A stretch of 64,000 bases of DNA, taken from contig CAADTZ010000019.1 of NCBI GenBank assembly GCA_900752015.1, forward strand, positions 18,310 to 82,309, written 5' to 3'. Source of the stretch: an uncultured Collinsella sp. GTDB lineage: Bacteria > Actinomycetota > Coriobacteriia > Coriobacteriales > Coriobacteriaceae. The notes under the pieces were generated by a model. The model saw only the letters and a program-made list of their open reading frames with translations. It was not told the origin of the DNA and ran no database searches. Below are positions 20,029 through 28,470 of this stretch, piece by piece (positions within the stretch are counted from its first letter, which is position 1; each line of letters begins with the position of its first letter). The position numbers were made by a program, and so were the translations under genes.

Positions 20029-20517
20029 ATGATCAGAAAAACCCTCGATACCGACATTCCCGCCGTCATGGCTATCTACGGCGCTGCCCGCGCCTTTATG
20101 CGCGCGCATGGCAACGCCACGCAATGGCCCGAGGGCACGCCTTCGGCCGAGCAGCTGGCTGCCGATATCGCCGCCGGTGGCAGCTATGTGTGCGAAGTCG
20201 ACGGCCGCGTGGTGGCGACGTTTGCCTTTTTACCGGGCCCGGACGAGTGCTATGACGTAATTGAGGACGGGCAATGGCGTAGCGACACTCCATACGCCGT
20301 GCTGCACCGTGTGGCGTCCGATGGCACCGTGCACGGTATCGCGGCTGCGATGTTTGCCTTTGCCAAGGAGCGCGCCGACCACCTGCGCATTGATACGCAT
20401 CAGGACAACCTGCCCATGCAGGGTGCCATCATAAAGGCCGGCTTTGAGCGCGCTGGTATCGTCTATGTGTCCGACGGCACGGCGCGTGTCGCGTTCGATT
20501 GGCTGCGCGAGGCGTAA
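20029..20517 (+). CDS. GNAT-family N-acetyltransferase
   Basis: A 162-residue acetyltransferase fold. The N-terminal MIRKTLDTDIPAVMAIY segment, a central VLHRVASDGTVHGIA (the acetyl-CoA loop; degenerate relative to RxxGxG/A) and the DTHQDNLPMQGAIIKAGF motif are typical of the GNAT group related to RimI-like enzymes in Firmicutes/Actinobacteria. The substrate is unknown. ATG 20029 or the adjacent GTG 20026 could start it. Confidence 0.82.
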   Translation: MIRKTLDTDIPAVMAIYGAARAFMRAHGNATQWPEGTPSAEQLAADIAAGGSYVCEVDGRVVATFAFLPGPDECYDVIEDGQWRSDTPYAVLHRVASDGTVHGIAAAMFAFAKERADHLRIDTHQDNLPMQGAIIKAGFERAGIVYVSDGTARVAFDWLREA

Positions 20518-20544
20518 GAGCGACGCCTCATATCAATAATTCAT

Positions 20545-20583
20545 GCGAACGAAACTGGCCCAGGTGGGGTCATTTTCGTTCGC
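20545..20583. repeat. Stem-loop between GNAT and TetM-like genes
   Basis: Perfect 10-bp arms GCGAACGAAA/TTTCGTTCGC with a 19-nt loop lie 28 bases after the GNAT stop. It may serve as a terminator, though there is no U-tract. Confidence 0.45.
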
Positions 20584-20770
20584 TGTGCTGATTTGCAAGC
20601 CGGCTTTCGCAAGGCGCGAACCTACGAAAATCGCCGCGCGGCAACGCGGAGCGATGAGCTCGGTCGGGGGATAGGGCCCGCTTCGCCCGCCGGCTCGTAA
20701 ATTGTATCATCCAGTGTGGAACGAGGACGCCCGTTGCCGCGTGCGATGGGCTTGTAATAAGAGGAGAGCC

Positions 20771-22774
20771 ATGTCGAAGCAGGCAGTCGTTGGAATCTTG
20801 GCGCATGTCGATGCCGGCAAGACCACGTTGGCCGAGGCCATGTTGTTCAACGCGGGTCGCATTCGCAAGCGCGGCCGCGTGGACGATGGCGATTCGCATC
20901 TGGACACTAACGCGATCGAGCGCGAGCGCGGCATTACGATCTTCTCGTCTCAGGCCGTGCTCGACCACGGCGATACCCACGTCATGCTTGTGGATGCGCC
21001 CGGCCACGTCGATTTTTCGGCCGAGGCGGAGCGCACGCTGCGCGCGCTCGACTATGCGATTTTGGTTGTGGGCGCCAACGACGGCGTGCAGGGGCACACC
21101 GAAACCCTGTGGCGCCTGCTTGCGCGCTATGACATCCCGACGTTCATCTATATCAACAAAATCGATTTGGAGAATCCCGGCCGCGATGTTTTGCTGGCAC
21201 AGCTCGGGCAGGGCCTTTCCGAAGGCTGCCTGGATGCCAACGAACTGCTGGCGGGTGGCGCCGTTCAGGAGGACGCTGCTGCGTTGGACGAAGCGGCGCT
21301 CGAGGAGTTTCTCGAGACGGGTGAGCTTTCCGTCGCGACGCTGTCGCGCATGGTTGCCGAGCGCAAGCTCTTTCCCTGCTTTGCCGGCTCGGCGCTCAAG
21401 GACCAAGGCGTGGACGAGCTGTTGGATGGTATATGCGCGCTGATGCGCGAACAGGCATGGCGCCCGGAGTTTGCCGCGCGCGTCTACCGCGTGAGCCGCG
21501 GAAATCGCGGCGAGCGCTTGGCATGGGTTAAAGTGACCGGCGGCACGCTGCATGCCAAGCAGATGATTGACGGACGTTCCGGTGCCGAGGCGTGGGAACA
21601 GAAGGTCGATCAGGTACGCATCTATAACGGCGAAAAGTATGAGCTTGCCCAAGAAGTTGCTGCTGGCGGTATTTGTGCCGTGACGGGTCTTGCGCACGTT
21701 CGCCCAGGGGACGCCCTGGGCGCGGAGCCTGCGGGCGATGCGCCCGTCATTGCGCCGGTCCTTACCTATACGGTGCTTCCGGGCGAACATGATGTCCATA
21801 CGGTGTTCAAAGCATTGACTGAGCTGGCGGACGAAGATCCCATGCTCGGCGTAAGCTGGAATACGCATCTGGAGCAGATTCACCTGCAGTTGATGGGCGC
21901 CGTGCAACTCGAGATCGTGCAGCGGGTGTTGGCCGATCGTTTTGGCCTTTCGGTTGCGTTTGAGTCTGGTGGCATTCTCTATAAGGAGACTATTTCGCAG
22001 CCGGTCGAGGGCGTGGGCCACTTTGAGCCACTGCGCCACTATGCCGAGGTGCATCTGCGCCTGGAGCCGTTGCCGGCGGGCTCGGGCGTACAGTTTGGCA
22101 CCGTGACCTCGACCGACGAGCTCGATCTTAACTGGCAACGTCTGGCGCTCACCAACGCCATGGAGCGCGATCACCTGGGCGTGCTGACCGGCTCGCCCAT
22201 CACCGATGTGCGCATTACGCTCACAGGCGGCCGCGCGCATGCCAAACACACCGAGGGCGGCGATTTTCGCCAGGCCACGTACCGCGCGATTCGCCAGGGG
22301 CTCATGCAGGCGCGTGAGGCCGGCGCGGCCGTGTTGCTGGAGCCGTGGTACCACTTTGAGCTCGAGGTGCCGGGGGAGTGCGTGGGTCGGGCGCTCTCGG
22401 ATGCCACACGCATGGGTGCCGAGTACGAGCCACCGACGATGACGGGTGACCGAGCGAAGCTTGTGGGTCGCGTGCCGGCATCCGAGGTGCAGGATTACGC
22501 GCTGGAGGTGGCTGCCTACACGAGTGGTCGTGGGCATCTGTACCTGGAGTTCGCCGGCTATGCGGCTTGCCATGATGCCGAGCGCGTCATCGAGGCGGCC
22601 GCCTACGAGCCCGAGGCCGATCTGTCCAACACGCCCGACTCGGTCTTTTGCTCTCACGGCGCTGGCTACACCGTCAAGTGGTACGACGTACCCGCCACGG
22701 CGCACGTAAAGATTGATCCCGCCACCTTCCGCCCCTGGCGAGCAGCAGACGCCGAGTTTTTCGGCCACATGTGA
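20771..22774 (+). CDS. TetM-like ribosomal-protection / EF-G-like translation GTPase
   Basis: A 667-residue GTPase (TetM is 639). It has G1 AHVDAGKTT, switch I ERERGITIFSSQ, G3 VDAPGHVDF and G4 NKID. It lacks the extra G' domain of EF-G and continues through EF-G-like domains II-V. It belongs to the TetM/TetW/TetO group by architecture, but TetM's HMDFLAEVYRSL is HVDFSAEAERTL here, so actual tetracycline protection is unproven. ATG 20771 follows AAGAGGAGAG. The stop TGA lies inside the palindromic element at 22768. Confidence 0.82.
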   Translation: MSKQAVVGILAHVDAGKTTLAEAMLFNAGRIRKRGRVDDGDSHLDTNAIERERGITIFSSQAVLDHGDTHVMLVDAPGHVDFSAEAERTLRALDYAILVVGANDGVQGHTETLWRLLARYDIPTFIYINKIDLENPGRDVLLAQLGQGLSEGCLDANELLAGGAVQEDAAALDEAALEEFLETGELSVATLSRMVAERKLFPCFAGSALKDQGVDELLDGICALMREQAWRPEFAARVYRVSRGNRGERLAWVKVTGGTLHAKQMIDGRSGAEAWEQKVDQVRIYNGEKYELAQEVAAGGICAVTGLAHVRPGDALGAEPAGDAPVIAPVLTYTVLPGEHDVHTVFKALTELADEDPMLGVSWNTHLEQIHLQLMGAVQLEIVQRVLADRFGLSVAFESGGILYKETISQPVEGVGHFEPLRHYAEVHLRLEPLPAGSGVQFGTVTSTDELDLNWQRLALTNAMERDHLGVLTGSPITDVRITLTGGRAHAKHTEGGDFRQATYRAIRQGLMQAREAGAAVLLEPWYHFELEVPGECVGRALSDATRMGAEYEPPTMTGDRAKLVGRVPASEVQDYALEVAAYTSGRGHLYLEFAGYAACHDAERVIEAAAYEPEADLSNTPDSVFCSHGAGYTVKWYDVPATAHVKIDPATFRPWRAADAEFFGHM

Positions 22775-22800
22775 CAAAGGGACAGCTCCTTTGTCACATG
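22768..22800. repeat. GGGACAG-core palindromic element
   Basis: Arms CATGTGACAAAGG/CCTTTGTCACATG (13 bp, perfect) enclose GACAGCT. The element overlaps the 3' end of the TetM-like gene and supplies its TGA stop. Related elements are at 26494 and 27749. Confidence 0.75.
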
Positions 22801-22803
22801 CTA

Positions 22804-22834
22804 TTGGTATAACTCGGTATAAGTTGGTATAACT
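22804..22834 (+). promoter_or_regulatory. Three GGTATAA direct repeats at exact 10-bp spacing
   Basis: GGTATAA occurs at 22806, 22816 and 22826, that is once per helical turn, 34 bases ahead of the AAA ATPase start. This phasing suggests cooperative binding of a protein on one DNA face, possibly the winged-helix ATPase itself. The repeats also resemble -10 boxes. Confidence 0.5.
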
Positions 22835-22867
22835 ATTGCCAGGGTTTGCCAATCCGAGGAGGCCGAC

Positions 22868-23986
22868 ATGAATCCAAATCCCTTTAAGCCCACGGCTGGC
22901 AAGCGGCCTCCGATACTCATCGGCCGCGAGTCGGTCATCGAAGATTTTGAGGAAGGACTCGACAACGGCGCCGGAGCGCCGGGTAGGCTCATGCTCATTA
23001 CGGGAAACCGCGGCTGCGGCAAAACGGTTCTCCTGCGGGAGCTGCAACGTCTAGCCAATGAGCGCGGATGGGCGGTTATCTCCGATTCCGCTTCGCTTGG
23101 CTTATGCGACCGCTTAGCCGACGCGCTTCGCTCGAATAAACCCGTTGTGACGTCAATGGAGTTCGGTCCATCGTTTGGCCGGATGTCGGTCGAGGCGGCG
23201 CGAGCAAAGGGCGAGACGTTACGAGGGCTGGTCAACGAGCGCCTCAAGAAGCTCGGTCCAGGCAAGGGCATACTGTTTGCGATTGACGAGGCGCAGTCTG
23301 CGTCTATCGAGGAGCTGGCGGCTCTTGCCGTTCTCTATCAGCAAGTGCTCGGAGATCAGGATGCTACGGGATTGCCCGATAGCGACCAGCGCGGTCTTGC
23401 GCTGGTGTTCGCTGGATTGCCCAGCATGGTTGATGACTTGCTCGAAGAGCCGAGCGTGACGTTTTTGCGCCGTGCCCAGCAGCGTACGCTGGGGGCGATT
23501 TCTTTGCCCAAGGTGCGCGATTCATATATCCAGACGGTCAAAGACGCTGGTCTTTACGTTGGTGCGGAGACAGCGGACCTTGCGGCACACAAGAGCATGG
23601 GATATCCCTATATGGTTCAGCTGGTGGGCTATTACATGTGGCGCTCTGCTGTCCGGCGTGGCTCGCGGGTCATTGAAGAATGCGATGTTGAGGCTGGGCA
23701 CGCGGATGCCATCTCCGAGTTCTATGAAGCAGTCGACGCTCCCTTGTATTACGGGTTGCGCAGTCCGCAGCGCCTATTTATCGAGGCCATGGCGGCTGAC
23801 GGGGGCAAGCCGACGCGCATGGCGGATATTATTGAGCGTTGCGATCGCACCCAGAGCTGGGCGAGTAAATATCGCGCAAGCCTAATTCGCGAGCGCGTCA
23901 TCGAAGCTGCCGGATACGGCCTCGTCCGGTTTACCGTGCCCATGCTGGGCGCGTACATTCGCGATCGAGTTTTATGGCATGAGTAG
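22868..23986 (+). CDS. AAA ATPase with C-terminal winged helix (Orc1/Cdc6-like architecture)
   Basis: A 372-residue ATPase: Walker A GNRGCGKT near 46-53, Walker B ILFAIDEAQ, sensor-type LVFAGLPSM and FLRRAQQRTLGAISL. A C-terminal region (RMADIIERCDRTQSWASKYRASLI) looks like a winged helix. It is clearly paralogous to the protein at 26533. Members of this AAA_16-like group are common in Coriobacteriia and bifidobacteria, with unknown function. Start after GAGGAGG. The gene overlaps the UvrA-like gene by 8 bases, so coupled translation is likely. Confidence 0.8.
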   Translation: MNPNPFKPTAGKRPPILIGRESVIEDFEEGLDNGAGAPGRLMLITGNRGCGKTVLLRELQRLANERGWAVISDSASLGLCDRLADALRSNKPVVTSMEFGPSFGRMSVEAARAKGETLRGLVNERLKKLGPGKGILFAIDEAQSASIEELAALAVLYQQVLGDQDATGLPDSDQRGLALVFAGLPSMVDDLLEEPSVTFLRRAQQRTLGAISLPKVRDSYIQTVKDAGLYVGAETADLAAHKSMGYPYMVQLVGYYMWRSAVRRGSRVIEECDVEAGHADAISEFYEAVDAPLYYGLRSPQRLFIEAMAADGGKPTRMADIIERCDRTQSWASKYRASLIRERVIEAAGYGLVRFTVPMLGAYIRDRVLWHE

Positions 23987-26492
23987 GGTGATAAAGGTGA
24001 CGGAACAGAAGATGAGCCCGCAGGCTATCGAGGTGCGTGGCGCGCGCGTCCATAACCTCAAGGACATCGATATCGATATTCCGCTGGGAAAGCTCGTGGG
24101 TATTGCCGGCGTGTCGGGCTCGGGCAAGAGTTCGCTGGCGCTGGGGGTTCTTTATGCTGAGGGCTCGCGTCGCTACTTGGAAGCACTCAGCACCTATACT
24201 CGCCGTCGCCTAACACAGGCCGAACACGCCCAGGTGGACGAGGTACTGCACGTGCCGGCGGCGCTCGCGCTGCACCAGCGCCCGAGCGTGCCGGGCGTGC
24301 GTTCCACCTTTGGTACCATGACCGAGCTCAACAACAGCCTGCGTCTGCTCTTTAGCCGTTGCGCCCATCACGTGTGCCCGCATTGCGGGGCACGCGTGGA
24401 GCCGAGTCTTAACGTGGCTGCGGGCCTGTCGCTCACGTGTCCGACATGCGGCCGCGAGTTCTACGCGCCGAGTGCCGAGGATTTGGCTTTCAATAGCGGC
24501 GGTGCGTGCCCTACCTGCGGCGGTACCGGTGTCATGCGCGAGGTGGACGAGGCGAGCCTGGTGCCCGATGAGTCAAAGACCATCAACGAGGGCGCAGTAC
24601 TTCCCTGGGGCACGCTCATGTGGGATCTGATGAAGCAGGTGGCTGGCGAGATGGGCGTGCGCACCGACGTGCCGTTTAACCAGCTCACGCCTCAAGAGCG
24701 TGATATCGTGTTCCACGGCCCGGCGGTTAAGAAACACATTCTCTACGTTCCCAAAAACGGCGAGGGAGCCACGCCGCTCGACTTCACCTATTACAACGCC
24801 GTCTATACCGTCGAGAATGCGCTCGCCAAGGTTAAGGACGACAAGGGGCTCAAGCGCGTTGCGCGCTTTCTGCGCGAGGGGCCATGCCGCGACTGTGGCG
24901 GCACGCGTCTCTCCGAGGCTGCGCGCCAGCCCCAAGTGCGCGGTATCAATCTGGCGCAGGCCGCGGCCATGACGCTGGGTGAGGCGATTGAGTGGGTGCG
25001 CGGGGTGCCCGTATCCTTGCCGCCCGAGATGCGGCCCATGGCGACGGATATATGCGATTCGTTTTTGAGTGCGGCCCGTCGTCTGGTCGACCTGGGCCTC
25101 GATTATCTTTCGCTCGATCGCGCCGGCGCCACGCTCTCCACGGGTGAGCGCCAGCGCGTGCAGCTTGCTCGCGTGGTGCGCAACCGATCGACAGGCGTGC
25201 TTTATGTGCTGGACGAGCCTTCGATTGGCTTGCATCCTGCCAATGTCGACGGCCTGGTTGGCGTGATGCGCGACCTGGTAGGCGACGGCAACACCGTGGT
25301 TGTTGTCGACCACGATACACGCGTACTAGTGGAAGCCGACTATCTGGTCGAGATGGGCCCCGTTGCCGGATCGGGCGGCGGTAATGTGATTGCCGCTGGT
25401 ACGGTGGACGAGGTCGAACAATCGCAGGGCAGCCGTATCGCGCCGTTTTTGCGTGCAGAGTCCAAGCGCTTGCGTCCGCAGGTGACTGACGAGGAAATGT
25501 TCGACCAGGGCCACATCCGCATGGCAACCGATACCATCCATACCGTCAAACCGCTCGAAGTCGATATCCCGCGCGGCCGCTTGGTCGCGGTTACGGGCGT
25601 TTCGGGTTCGGGCAAGACGACGCTGGTGCTCGAGACGCTCATCCCGGCACTCAAGGCGCAGGCAGCCGGCGAGCGCCTGCCGGGGCACGTGCGTTGGGTC
25701 GATGCCGAGGGCATTGCCCGCGCAAATCTGATTGACGCTACGCCTATCGGCGCCAATGTGCGCTCGACGGTGGCAACCTATGCCGACATCCATGACGAGC
25801 TGCGTCGCGCCTTCGCCCGAACGCCCGAGGCCAAGGCGGCCGGCTACAAGGCGGGCGCCTTTAGCTACAACACTGGCACCTTGCGCTGCCCTACGTGTGA
25901 CGGCACGGGCTCGATATCACTCGACGTGCAGTTTTTGCCCGATGTCGAGATCGTTTGCCCGGCATGTCGCGGCTCGCGTTATGCAGACGCGGCTTCGCGT
26001 ATCCATCGCGAGGGCAAGGACGGGAGCTTGCTTACGTTGCCGCAGCTCATGGATATGAGTGTGGACGAGGCCCTCGACGCCACGGTGGGACTTAAGAAAG
26101 TTCAGGCGCGCTTGCAGACCTTGCACAACTTGGGTCTGGGCTATCTTACACTTGGCGAGCCCACACCGGCGCTCTCGGGCGGCGAGGCGCAGCGTCTTAA
26201 GCTTGCGAGCGAGATGGGCCGCGTGCAGGATGATGCCGTGTTCGTATTTGACGAGCCCACGATTGGCCTGCATCCGCTCGATGTTCAGGTACTGCTGAGT
26301 GTGTTCGACGGCCTTGTTGCCAAGGGCGCTACGGTTGTCGTGATCGAGCACGACCTCGACCTTATCCGTAACGCCGATTATGTAATCGACATGGGCCCGG
26401 GCGGTGGCGACGCCGGCGGGCAAATTGTCTGCGCCGGTACGCCGGGCGACATCGCGGCCTGCTCCAAGAGCATTACCGGTCGCTACCTATAG
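23979..26492 (+). CDS. UvrA-like ABC ATPase without UvrB-binding domain (UvrA2 type)
   Basis: An 837-residue tandem ABC ATPase. It has Walker A GVSGSGKSS and GVSGSGKTT, signatures LSTGERQRV and LSGGEAQRLKL, and Walker B VLDEPSIGLHP and VFDEPTIGLHP. CxxC zinc sites are CPHCG, CPTCG, CPTCGG and CPTCDG/CPACRG. Canonical UvrA (about 940) has about 135 residues between the first CxxC and the CPxCxG module; here only a few dozen remain, so the UvrB-interaction domain is missing. Such class-II UvrA proteins are tied to drug or DNA-adduct tolerance rather than standard NER. The start is uncertain among ATG 23979, GTG 23997 and ATG 24012. Confidence 0.87.
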   Translation: MSRVIKVTEQKMSPQAIEVRGARVHNLKDIDIDIPLGKLVGIAGVSGSGKSSLALGVLYAEGSRRYLEALSTYTRRRLTQAEHAQVDEVLHVPAALALHQRPSVPGVRSTFGTMTELNNSLRLLFSRCAHHVCPHCGARVEPSLNVAAGLSLTCPTCGREFYAPSAEDLAFNSGGACPTCGGTGVMREVDEASLVPDESKTINEGAVLPWGTLMWDLMKQVAGEMGVRTDVPFNQLTPQERDIVFHGPAVKKHILYVPKNGEGATPLDFTYYNAVYTVENALAKVKDDKGLKRVARFLREGPCRDCGGTRLSEAARQPQVRGINLAQAAAMTLGEAIEWVRGVPVSLPPEMRPMATDICDSFLSAARRLVDLGLDYLSLDRAGATLSTGERQRVQLARVVRNRSTGVLYVLDEPSIGLHPANVDGLVGVMRDLVGDGNTVVVVDHDTRVLVEADYLVEMGPVAGSGGGNVIAAGTVDEVEQSQGSRIAPFLRAESKRLRPQVTDEEMFDQGHIRMATDTIHTVKPLEVDIPRGRLVAVTGVSGSGKTTLVLETLIPALKAQAAGERLPGHVRWVDAEGIARANLIDATPIGANVRSTVATYADIHDELRRAFARTPEAKAAGYKAGAFSYNTGTLRCPTCDGTGSISLDVQFLPDVEIVCPACRGSRYADAASRIHREGKDGSLLTLPQLMDMSVDEALDATVGLKKVQARLQTLHNLGLGYLTLGEPTPALSGGEAQRLKLASEMGRVQDDAVFVFDEPTIGLHPLDVQVLLSVFDGLVAKGATVVVIEHDLDLIRNADYVIDMGPGGGDAGGQIVCAGTPGDIAACSKSITGRYL

Positions 26493-26493
26493 A

Positions 26494-26528
26494 CAATGAG
26501 GCAAAGGGACAGCCCCTTTGCCTCATTG
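26494..26528. repeat. GGGACAG-core palindromic element
   Basis: Perfect 15-bp arms CAATGAGGCAAAGGG/CCCTTTGCCTCATTG around a 5-nt centre. The arm sequence differs from the copies at 22768 and 27749 (GAGGC versus GTGAC) but pairing is preserved on both sides. It lies between the convergent UvrA-like and AAA ATPase genes, one base after the uvrA-like stop. Confidence 0.75.
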
Positions 26529-26532
26529 ATGC

Positions 26533-27633
26533 CTATTTCACGCATTGAGCGGCGAGATAGTCGCGGAAGAATGGCAATTCAAAAGCGACGATTCCGCGCC
26601 CACGTTCCCCAATGATGCCGGCATCTATCATGCGGCGCCGGTAGCGGGAGACCTGCTGCGGCGAACGCTTAAGGCGCTCGACAAGGTCAGCAGTGGTGGA
26701 CTCTTCCTCGTCATCGAGCATGGCGATGAGGAATCGCTTGTCCTCTGCCGTGAGTTCCCGATAGGTTGCCGCGAGGATTCGGTCGTCCATCTCGTCGCGC
26801 GCGATTTTGATTCCCAGGTCAAAGTCGCGTGACGAGATTTCCTTCGAATCGCTTGTGAGATCCCAGGCACGGTAGCCTACGAGTTGCAATAGGAAGGGAA
26901 AACCAGAGATCGAGCGAACGGCTCTATCGATTCCCTCAGCATCTGCCAGGCGATCGTTTTCCTGAATTGTGCGAATCAAGGCCTCGCGCACGTCATAGTC
27001 GGCAATGCGACCCAGATGATATTGTTGGGCGCGGCGAAGGAACGAGACCGTCTTGTGGTTCAGTAGCGTCGATACGTTGTTGGGAAGTCCCGCCATGAGC
27101 AGGGCGACGCGTTTCCCATCGGTCACAAAGTGCTGATACGTCGCTGCGAGCTGAATCATCTCGTCGAGTGTCGGGTCTACCTCGTCAACCGTGACGAGCA
27201 GACCGGTGCCCGCCTCGTTGAGCTGGTCGATGATGTCGCTCATGCGATAACGCCAGGTTGAGGCATCGTGGACACGATTGACCTCGATACTGCCGAGCGG
27301 TGCAATTCCGAGGCCGGTGACTTCGAAGAGGTTGGACGGGTCGATAAGATGGCCGGCAGCACGTTTCGCCCCGAACTCGATTTCCTCAAGCATTCCTGGG
27401 AGCGCGGTCGTCTTTACGGCAATCCAGCCGTGGGATTCCGCCCTTGTCGCGAGCGACGACATGAGAGCGGTTTTACCGGTTCCACGCGCGCCTGAGAAGA
27501 TCGAGGTCAATTCTGGGCGCCTGCGCTGGCTCAAGAAGGCACGGTCCAAATCCCGAATAATCTGTTGTCTGCCGGCGAGATGGGCAGGAACCTCGCCAAA
27601 ACTGGGGGTAAACGGGTTCTCGAGATATTTCAC
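26533..27633 (-). CDS. AAA ATPase with C-terminal winged helix, paralogue of the 22868 protein
   Basis: A 366-residue ATPase with NPFTPSFGEVPAHLAGR near the N-terminus (compare NPFKPTAGKRPPILIGR in the paralogue). It has Walker A GARGTGKT, Walker B LLVTVDEVD, VALLMAGLPNN, VSFLRRAQQYHLG and a C-terminal winged helix (TADLVERLKRSPQQVSRYRRRM). The GTG start follows AAAGGAG. Upstream (27661-27690) are AT-rich quasi-decamer repeats reminiscent of the phased repeats ahead of the first paralogue. Function unknown; Orc1/Cdc6-like or STAND-type DNA-binding switch is the best description. Confidence 0.8.
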   Translation of the reverse strand: MKYLENPFTPSFGEVPAHLAGRQQIIRDLDRAFLSQRRRPELTSIFSGARGTGKTALMSSLATRAESHGWIAVKTTALPGMLEEIEFGAKRAAGHLIDPSNLFEVTGLGIAPLGSIEVNRVHDASTWRYRMSDIIDQLNEAGTGLLVTVDEVDPTLDEMIQLAATYQHFVTDGKRVALLMAGLPNNVSTLLNHKTVSFLRRAQQYHLGRIADYDVREALIRTIQENDRLADAEGIDRAVRSISGFPFLLQLVGYRAWDLTSDSKEISSRDFDLGIKIARDEMDDRILAATYRELTAEDKRFLIAMLDDEEESTTADLVERLKRSPQQVSRYRRRMIDAGIIGERGRGIVAFELPFFRDYLAAQCVK

Positions 27634-27748
27634 AAGGCTCTCCTTTCACACCGCCGTTTAACTTCATTTTACTTTAGTTAATTCTGATTAAAAATGAGGG
27701 CTCTTTATCTAGGGCATCAATTAGGTGTGTGCCATCGGCGTGGCGCTT

Positions 27749-27783
27749 GAATGTGACAAAGGGACAGTTCCTTTGTCACATTC
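27749..27783. repeat. GGGACAG-core palindromic element
   Basis: Arms GAATGTGACAAAGG/CCTTTGTCACATTC (14 bp, perfect) around GACAGTT. It overlaps the 3' end of trmL (minus strand) and supplies its TGA stop, mirroring the copy at 22768. Confidence 0.75.
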
Positions 27784-28375
27784 CCGGAAAGCCTGTTTGG
27801 CGCAGGGCTTCGTAGAGGACGATGGCGGCGCTGTTGGAGAGGTTGAGTGCGCTGATGCGGTAGTCGTCCGGATTGATGAAGTTGCCGCAGATGTCCTGTT
27901 GAAGAATGGCCTCGTGGCTGTCCTCGGTATGCCCCAGCGATTCCTCGTGAGCTTCCCAAGCCTCGGCGTTATCAAGTGAGTCGCAATCGCGCAGCATCGG
28001 GATGCGCTCGCAGCGCTCGGACGCCGCGGCAAGCAGTGGCTCGGGAATGCCCGAGCTCTCGCTGCCAAAGACCAAGTAGTCTCCATCGCGGTAGGTACTC
28101 TGCGCATAGGTGCGGCGTGCCTTTTTGGTCAGCAGATGCAGGCGCTCGTCGGCAGGGGAGAGGCCGTTGCGCGCAAGGAAATCCTCCCAGCCGGCATAGG
28201 TCGTCACGTCCAAGTTTTGCCAGTAGCCCAGGCCGGCGCGACGTACTGTCTTGTCATCGAGCGAAAACCCCAGCGGCTCCACCAGATGCAGGCGGGCGCC
28301 GGTGACCACGCAGGTGCGGCCGATATTGCCCGTATTGGCCGGAATCTCGGGCGCATACAGCACAATGTTGAACAT
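27776..28375 (-). CDS. trmL: tRNA (cytidine(34)-2'-O)-methyltransferase TrmL
   Basis: A 199-residue SPOUT methyltransferase. It has the N-terminal LYAPEIPANTGNIGRTC motif, LVEPLGFSLDDKTVRRAGLGYW, and the knot motifs VFGSESSGIPE and ISALNLSNSAAIVLYEALRQ. It 2'-O-methylates the wobble base of tRNA-Leu. It is longer than E. coli TrmL (157) by an insertion around residues 145-170. The ATG has AAGGAG upstream. The last codon plus stop (ATG TGA) lie inside the palindromic element. Confidence 0.9.
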   Translation of the reverse strand: MFNIVLYAPEIPANTGNIGRTCVVTGARLHLVEPLGFSLDDKTVRRAGLGYWQNLDVTTYAGWEDFLARNGLSPADERLHLLTKKARRTYAQSTYRDGDYLVFGSESSGIPEPLLAAASERCERIPMLRDCDSLDNAEAWEAHEESLGHTEDSHEAILQQDICGNFINPDDYRISALNLSNSAAIVLYEALRQTGFPGM

Positions 28376-28398
28376 GAATCTCCTTGGCTCAGAACGAA

Positions 28399-28431
28399 AA
28401 ACCACCACGAAGGGCACCTTCGTGGTGGTTT
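28399..28431 (-). terminator. Intrinsic terminator after the COG0523 gene
   Basis: A perfect 15-bp stem AAACCACCACGAAGG/CCTTCGTGGTGGTTT with a 3-nt loop is followed by TTCG on the minus strand. It separates the GTPase gene from trmL. Confidence 0.85.
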
Positions 28432-28470
28432 GGCGGTTGTGTAGGCGGAAAAATGCCCGCTTGGATAAAC

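Noticed and set aside
22804..22834. Iteron-type replication origin
   Set aside because: Only three short repeats, no initiator-like Rep gene nearby and a chromosomal context; operator is more likely.
20570..23047. Very long open frame (about 825 codons) antisense to the TetM-like gene
   Set aside because: The plus-strand gene has GTPase motifs and a ribosome site; the antisense frame has no recognised domain and is a GC-rich shadow. The same applies to long antisense frames at 9555-11144, 43214-44911 and 56117-57745.
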